This document shows, piece after piece, positions 58,300-64,000 of a stretch of DNA of 64,000 nt; position 1 is the first letter of the stretch, and each line of letters begins with the position of its first letter. The notes under the pieces are model-generated. The model ran no database searches, was not told where the DNA came from, and saw only the letters and a program-made list of their open reading frames with translations. The position numbers and the translations under genes are program-made. The DNA lies in contig BSYO01000004.1 of assembly GCA_033239525.1 (NCBI GenBank), forward strand, positions 19,258,037 through 19,322,036, read 5' to 3'. The DNA is from Nepenthes gracilis. Lineage: Eukaryota > Streptophyta > Magnoliopsida > Caryophyllales > Nepenthaceae.

Positions 58300-59640
58300 T
58301 TAGGAACTCTTGGCAGGGCGGAGGAATGAGACATCTCCGTGATGAAATGCGGAGGCTGAGAGCCCCCGGTGTCGACAGGATGATGGAATGAGGCGCCTCC
58401 GTGCTGTGGGACGAAGTCCACGCCTCGATGCCGAAAAGAGGAGGGCTGACGACCTCCTGGCAGGACGGAGAGATGAGATATCTCCGTGATGAAGTGCGGA
58501 GGCTGAGAGCCCCCGGTGTCGTCAGGATGATGGAATGAGGCATCTTCGTGCTGTGGGACGAAGTCCACGCCTCGATCTTCGTGACGGATGATATCTCCGT
58601 GATGATGGCGAGAGCCCCTGCCTTGATGGAATGAGGCGCCTCCGTGCCGTGGGACAAAGTCCACGCCTCGATGCCAAAAAGAGGAGGGCTGGCGACCTCC
58701 TGGCAGGATGGAGAGATGAGATATCTCCGTGATGAAGTGCGGAGGCTGAGAGCCCCCGGTGTCGTCAGGATGATGGAAAGAGGCGCCTCCATGCCGTGGG
58801 ACGAAGTCCACGCCTCGATGCCGAAAAGAGGAGGGCTGACAAACTCCTGGCAAGACGTAGAGATGAGATAGCTCCGTGATGAAGTGCGGAGGCGGAGAGC
58901 CCCGGCCGTGGGACGAAGTCCACGCGATGCCAAAAAGAGGAGATGATGGAATGAGGTGCCTCGGAGGCGAGCCCCTGCCGTGGGGCCAATTCACGCCTCG
59001 TGCCGAAAAGAGGAGGGTGACAACCTCTGGCGGGATGGAGAGATGAGATATCTCCGTGATGAAGTGCGGAGAGCCGAGAGCCCCCGTGTGCCTCGAGGGA
59101 ATCCGGGCCGAGTCTCATCCCGCGGTTCCCACTGGGCTTCCCCCGAGGGATGATGGAATGAGGCGCCTTCCGTGCCTCCGGGGGACGAAGTCCACGCCTC
59201 GATGCCAAAAAGAGGAGGGCCTAGACGACCTCTGGGCGGGATGGAGAGATGAGATATCTCACGTGATGAAGTGCGGAGGCTGAGGAGGGGTCAGCCCTTC
59301 TCATGATGTCGGGGATGATGGAATGAGGCGTCTTCGTCTTTGTGGGGCGAAGTCCACGCCTCGTCATTCCAAAGGAGGAGGGATGACCCATCTGGGCAGG
59401 AGACGGAGAGATGAGATATCTCCGTGATGAAGTGCGGAGGCTCCTTAGTGCCCCGACGCAATGTTTCTAACTCTAGGATGATGGAATGGCGTCTTCGTCT
59501 TTGGGGGAAAGGAGAGAACAGCGCGAAAACGAAGTCCACGCCTCGAAGGGTTTAAAAAAAGAGGAGGGCCGACCTCTGGCCGGACGGAGAGATGAGATAT
59601 CTCCCAAGACGTGATGAAGTGCGGAGGCTGAGAGCCCAGT
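58300..59640. repeat. ~140-170-base tandem repeat, about eight copies
   Basis: Each unit has the order GATGGAATGAGGCGCCTCCG, GACGAAGTCCACGCCTCGAT, AAAAAGAGGAGGGC, GAGAGATGAGATATCTCCGT, GATGAAGTGCGGAGGCTGAG and AGCCCCCGGTG. The GAGATGAGATATCTCC block occurs near 58461, 58702, 58850, 59038, 59243, 59408 and 59587. Units at 58380-58860 are very alike; those after 58900 are disturbed by insertions. Unit lengths near multiples of three leave long open frames on the minus strand, which are not genes. Confidence 0.9.
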
Positions 59641-59952
59641 GGTATGGCCTGATTGATGAGGGTCGCCACGGCCAAAGAACGCAGCTCCGTCGAGGAAACG
59701 ATCCGCATCTCCAACGGACGGCGATTTCGTGATCCTCTGCCTTTGGCCATCCGGGTTTAAGGGCCAAAAAGCCCCGGGCGTAAGCTATCCGATGTGGGAT
59801 CGGTGGTGTTGGAGGCCATAAAGTCCCGAGCCATACCGCCCGAGCGGCCAAGAAGAATCTCGGGAACTTTCCAGGAGGACCGAGTCTTTGCCGTCTTTAT
59901 ATGTGAGATTGAGTATTGAAGGGAGACCGGCCATGGCTAGGCTTTTTCTGCG
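59641..59952 (-). other. Interior next to the PBS: no gene recognised
   Basis: About 310 GC-rich bases. A minus-strand ATG at 59934-59932 opens a 49-codon frame (MAGLPSILNLTYKDGKD...) at the place where gag would start. I cannot link it to a gag family. Confidence 0.4.
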
Positions 59953-59974
59953 TTTCCCGAACGGGCGCCCGCTA
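59953..59974 (-). other. Primer-binding-site-like sequence
   Basis: On the minus strand TAGCGGGCGCCCGTTCGGGAA directly follows the LTR end. Position is right for a PBS; the tRNA is not clear. Confidence 0.5.
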
Positions 59975-61925
59975 TGTTGCGTCCCTAATCAAATCAAGGC
60001 AGTCCGCGTTTGCTTGCAGTTGGAGGGCGCCCGGATTCCCTAGCACGTGGTGGCGTCGGGAGAAGGATCCGGCCTCAACGTGTCTACGAACTTGGACACA
60101 TAACACAAACAATAAATATACAAGAGAGGTTAGAGGCCGACGGGGTTTTGGTTCCACTCGGGCCTCAAACGCTTCCATCGGATATTTTCAGAGAATAAAC
60201 GGAGTAAGGCATGCGTAAGATGCGAGAATGAGGGGAGTACGAGAGGGATCTGTAAAATCTCCAGCGTGAAATAAGCTCCGTGGATGCGCCGTTCAGAGGG
60301 CGGCTTATTTGTATACCTGCAGAGGGTGATTTGGAGTGCGCCGACGGAACACCCGCTTCAGGTGCGCTCGCGGAGGGCGGCTCGGAGGTGCGCCCCGGCA
60401 TGGCTTTTAGATGTTCGTGGGCCTCGGGTAATATCTCTTCCAGATCTCTCGAGGTGTCTTTGGAATGAATGCTTCACCCGTTGGGCCCTTCATTTAAAAA
60501 CTTGTGTATTGCTTAGTTAGTGGGTCGTGTGACCAAAAAACCTAATAATCAACTAAGAGGGCCGCAAAAGACTAATTCATTAATCAGATGCTTTCTTTTT
60601 ATTAAAAATGACCGTGGAATGGCCGCTTTAGTGAAATAAAATCTTAAAAGTTAGTGATTTTCCATAAAGCCTTGCGCCCGTTGTATTACAGAGTTTTGAG
60701 CGCCATTACGGGAGGCTTCCACGGCCTCGGAAGAACATTGATGCAAAATAATGGGCGGAGACGCTGACGCTCTCGGAGGGCTTTGGCTGACGTGCTGATG
60801 CGATTTGGGCCAACGAAGAAGGGGGCGTCAATAATCTGGTTCAGGAGCTTTCGGTGGGTGGACTGGCCTGAGGCGGTCTCATTTGGGCCAATTCCCGAAC
60901 CGTCGCTTTCCCAACCCCACAGGGGAGCATGGCGTGGCTCACTGAGGATTTGCCTTCTATTTCTCCTTGAGAGCCTTCCGGGTTCCATGTTAGGGAGAGC
61001 TTTTAGATAGTTTAGCCTCCGACGAGGAGCTCACCTTTGCCACTCGGCAGCGTAATTCATCGGCTACTCTTTGGGGAGTTTTGTCCTTACCTGCTTTCAT
61101 TCACGGTTTGGGAGGAATAATCTCAAATACCATAAAAATTAGATCTTTGTGTCTAATTCAAAGGACCCTAGCATCTTGCGGTCTACAGTAAATAAAAATC
61201 CTAAAAAATTGGGCCAAAATATCCTTCTATACGCCATGGGAGGAGGCTCATGGAGCCTTATTACGAGGAAGCTCCGTCTGCTCAAAAAATTTAAAATGGG
61301 AAATTTCAGATTTGGTCATCAGCGATAACCGTAAAATACCTCAAGCTTCATCCGTCGTGACCATCTTGGGAACGGCGGAGTGGTACTGATTTTCCATGGG
61401 TAGTGAGCTTTGAGCTCCGATTAGCGTAAAAACGTCGAGAAAAAATCGTGGAGTGACGTCTATATCCTAGCTCTGCGCCGTAAATACCTTCCCACAAGAC
61501 CTGAACATCAAAAAAGGTAGCTTTGGGTAAACGCCCACGGAGAGAGCTCATGGTTTGCCACGGCTCATCGTCGGTGAATCTCGCTCCTCCTCTCCCTTAG
61601 CTCGAGGTTTCCCTTTGCTCCTTTTTCCGCCACTGGAACCAAATGTCACGTCAGAGATAGGGAGAGATGATGATGAACCCGATCTCGCAAGTTTGTCCTG
61701 TCTCCATGGTCCACATCAGACTCGCCCTACAAAGTACAGGTCTGAGAGATGGTGGAGAACGTCATGACCTTTCTACATGCTCCTTTTTATGGGAAATGAG
61801 GAAATACTTTCCCCGCCAAAACGAAAATGTTCTCCGATGATCACAACGCCATAAGCCTCCCGCCAAACTGGGCCTTCCTCAACCCACCAGCCGTGTTTTA
61901 TGGGCCCGTATGTTGGGACCCAACA
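59975..61925 (-). repeat. 5' LTR of the non-autonomous element, blended with flank sequence
   Basis: 1951 bases against 1637 in the partner. Ends and large parts match 55830-57466, but 60500-61240 alternates every 10-30 bases between that LTR and the unique flank at 62085-63075, keeping the order of both. Treat this LTR as unreliable for dating or annotation. 61270-61740 also holds extra short insertions whose source I do not see. Confidence 0.85.
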
Positions 61926-62384
61926 CAACCACTTTTAAGTCATCATAATTATTACATTATTTCATTATTTTGTAACAATGAACTAAACTTTCATGACCAA
62001 ATCATCACTTAATATTTTTATTTTAAAAAAACTTAGAATCAATTTTCTCTTCACCATTAGATTTTTTCCTTCATTAGAGCTACAAAACTTGTGTATTGAC
62101 TTAGTTATTATAATATTTAGCTGCCCATCATAATTTAAAACGTTATCTAATAATAGATAATTATATCTGTTATATGATAAAAAGACTAATTCATTAATCA
62201 GATAAATGCTATTATTTTTATTAAAAATGAGCATACCAAGAATAATAACTCTTTTAGTGAAATAAAATAAAATCATACAAGTTAATAAGTTTTAATCATT
62301 TTAATAAAATCATATGAATAGTTGTATTACAATAAGCTTACGTGGTAGATAAACATAATACTATGCAGGGGTACTTTAGGTATT
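61926..62384. other. Right flank of the non-autonomous element, AT-rich
   Basis: It starts with the CAACC target duplication (61926-61930). No gene. Pieces of 62085-62340 reappear inside the right LTR (60500-60690). Confidence 0.6.
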
Positions 62385-62640
62385 CGGAAGAACATTGGGG
62401 CGAAAATAATGGGCGGAGACGGGGTTGACCGAGGCACGCAGCGTTTTGGCTGAATGTGCTGATGCGATGGGGGCCAATAAGAAGGGGGCACCTGGGTACT
62501 TACGTGGTTCAGAATGCTCTCGGCCGCGCTGCCTGGCCTGATTCTTATCATTTAGGGGTTGTCGTGGCCAATAATTCAACCGTCGCTTTCCCAACCCCAC
62601 AGGGGAGCACAACCCGCGTGGCTCACTGATAGGCCGAACA
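62385..62640. other. GC-rich island of unknown origin in AT-rich flank
   Basis: About 255 bases of sharply different composition with clean edges. The minus-strand frame 62786-62376 crosses it but shows no family I can name. An organellar origin (NUMT/NUPT) is possible from the composition alone. It is followed by a (CTCCT)n run at 62665-62695. Confidence 0.35.
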
Positions 62641-63339
62641 TGAAGCTTTCTCATTTTTGAAAGCTCCCTCTCCTCTCCTCTCCTCTCCTCTTTCTCTTCC
62701 GCGAAGACCGGGCTAACTGTCTGTCGCACCTGAATTATATAGTTTAGGCACCGACGAAAACTGCCCACCTTTATTTTCGTCTTCATCTATAATCATGCAG
62801 CGTAATTCATCGGTACAATCTCTTTACGCTGTCTCAAGAGTTTTTAATTCAAATCCTACCTGCTTTCATTCAAAAATTATTACAATCATTGAAAAATAAT
62901 CTCAAATATCATGAACATAAAAATATAGATCTTTGTTGCGTACCCCGAACTAGATTCTAATTCAAAGAAATTCGGTTATGTTTATTGACTTGTTTTATTA
63001 GGATCTTGTATGGTCTACCAGTAAATAAAAATCCTAAAAAAATTGGGACTCACTTTTAGAATATCATTCTATACTCAGGTCTGCATTTTTATCAAAGAAC
63101 TAGAATATTAGAGATTGAGAGGATGAGAGTAAGTGGAAGACTTGACTCCGTATTATTGTAGAAGAAAAAGTAAGTTAAAGGGCTTTACTATGTGATCATT
63201 GCTTTTCAGATCCCGTCCCCCTTTCTTTTAAACAAATCTGTATATTTATAATTATAATGTCAGTTCTTGGTAATTTTCTAGGGAGAAATAACCGGCTGTG
63301 ATGCGTCTCTAGTTTTCGAATTATAGTATGGATTAGGAA
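62641..63339. other. AT-rich flank with a repeat also seen near 23.8 kb
   Basis: No gene. 63105-63300 matches 23795-23970 (see there). 62795-63075 reappears in pieces inside the right LTR (61040-61235). Confidence 0.5.
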
Positions 63340-63705
63340 ACCTTCCATTCATCTATTGTTGGTCGATCGGAATGGGTCCGGTTTCTATCGTTATTAATAT
63401 AGAACCTGCACATCACAAATTACAAATAGGATGTCTAAAGATGGCGATAATTACTCTCATCGTATGTCATCTAATACTCAAATTAGAAATCTTTCTTAGA
63501 GAATAGAAAGACATTAGGAGGATGCGATGAATACATATGTGCATATAGCGGGGAATGGAGCGTTTGGATGTGCCAATTGATGGCGGCTTAGAGGTGCGCC
63601 CGCGGAGGAATGGTTTAGAGTTGCGCCTGGCAAAAGGGCGGCTTAGAGAAGAAGGACTAAACTGCACTGGTGGGTCAACATTCTTGTTACTTAAACGAAG
63701 GGTTG
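63340..63705 (-). repeat. Diverged LTR fragment related to the 55830 element
   Basis: It shares in order the phrases GAACCTGCACATCACAAATTACAAATA (LTR: CCTGGACCTGCACAACACAAACAATA), TAGAGAATAGAAAGACATTAGG and GGCGGCTTAGAGGTGCGCCC. Orientation matches the neighbouring element. Confidence 0.55.
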
Positions 63706-64000
63706 ACTCTTGGATAGCGAGCTCATGACTTTGGAATAGAGGGCTCGTGGTTCCAGAATGGACAGCTTGTGGCTCCGAGATGGAGTACTCTTTGCTCTAA
63801 AGGGGGGCTCCTGGCTCCGAGACTGAGGGCTCCTGCCTCCGGGATAGAGGTGTCATGGTTCCGAAACGGAGAGCCGAGGGTCTCCAGGCTGGAGGAGGGC
63901 CAAAGGAGCCTCCAAGTCTAGAGGAGGGCTAAAGGCCTCCAGGCCGGGAGGAGGTTGAGAGCCTCTGGGACTAGATGTGAGCCGATGGCCTCCGGACAGG
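63706..64000. repeat. Imperfect ~28-base repeats to the window end
   Basis: The pattern GGCTCCGAGA-TGGAG-GGCTC recurs (63720, 63745, 63770, 63800, 63825, 63855), then a CCTCCAGGC-GGAGGAGG variant (63878-63960). It looks like the repeat-rich interior of another member of the same element family, cut by the window edge. Confidence 0.6.

Larger units (their letters stand above)
55830..61925 (-). mobile_element. Non-autonomous LTR retrotransposon, 6.1 kb, with tandem-repeat interior
   Basis: LTRs at 55830-57466 and 59975-61925 both start TGTTGCGTCCC and end with the near-palindrome TGTTGGGACCCAACA (+ strand reading). A perfect target duplication CAACC lies at 55825-55829 and 61926-61930. On the minus strand a PBS-like TAGCGGGCGCCCGTTCGGGAA follows the right LTR and a PPT (GCATGGGGGGCTA, same as the Tat element's) precedes the left one. 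The 2.5-kb interior has no gag-pol, only tandem repeats. It is probably mobilised by a Tat-type partner; that is inference from the PPT and the repeat-rich 3' region. Confidence 0.88.

Noticed and set aside
58026..58994. 322-codon minus-strand open frame of repeated peptides
   Set aside because: It lies in the tandem array of a retrotransposon; unit lengths near multiples of three keep several frames open at once (58295-58933 is also open), and the frame begins at GTG, not ATG.
57730..59640. Regular repeats considered as a CRISPR-like array
   Set aside because: Units are contiguous with no unique spacers, lie between a PPT and LTRs, and the genome is a plant.
59975..61925. Gene conversion or template switching as the cause of the blended LTR
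   Set aside because: These make a few long tracts, not dozens of short alternating ones with both parents in order.

Overview
This window is a stretch of flowering-plant (probably eudicot) nuclear chromosome made almost entirely of nested, decayed LTR retrotransposons. It holds one clear host gene, an intronless CBL-interacting protein kinase (CIPK5/25-like, CDS 40543-41856, + strand). The plant assignment rests on that kinase with its NAF motif, on Ty1/copia elements primed by initiator tRNA-Met, and on a Tat-lineage Ty3/gypsy element with two RNase H domains and an antisense extra ORF. I see no prokaryotic operons, CRISPR arrays, rRNA genes or convincing tRNA genes.

Layout. 1-3038 is the 3' half of a dead Ty1/copia polyprotein (+). 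Its 3' LTR (3039-3719 and 6187-~6314) is split by a 2.46-kb solo LTR (3720-6181) with a perfect TAGTG target duplication. 6315-9585 is intergenic, with an (AC)n tract and an odd AACCGGT-rich tract. 9586-17506 is a minus-strand element with two ~2.1-kb LTRs, a PBS and a PPT but no recognisable gag-pol (LARD-like). 17519-22548 is a minus-strand Ty1/copia element with a largely readable gag-PR-INT frame and one internally deleted LTR. 22549-38560 is old AT-rich repeat debris: an LTR pair at ~24.1 and ~31.6 kb, gypsy gag/protease relics, LTR fragments, and a chromovirus integrase/chromodomain relic. 38560-42703 holds the CIPK gene and its flanks.

42704-55482 is a 12.8-kb minus-strand Tat-lineage gypsy element with matching LTRs, PBS, PPT and ATATA target duplication. 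It carries gag, protease, RT, RNase H, a second RNase H and integrase, and on the opposite strand a broken two-exon extra ORF. A 2.23-kb solo LTR (51459-53685) sits inside its gag. 55830-61925 is a 6.1-kb non-autonomous element with a perfect CAACC target duplication; its interior is mostly tandem repeats. 61926-64000 is its right flank plus another related LTR fragment.

The strongest anomaly is that the right LTR of the last element (about 60500-61240) reads as an order-preserving zipper of two sequences present separately in the window: the left LTR copy (56310-57000) and the unique flank (62085-63075). No known biological process makes this at a 10-30-base scale. It looks like a false consensus from a heterozygous insertion or collapsed haplotypes. 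I found no clearly new functional system. The most biologically interesting parts are the antisense two-exon ORF of the Tat element, the tandem-repeat interior of the non-autonomous element, and the dated nesting order.
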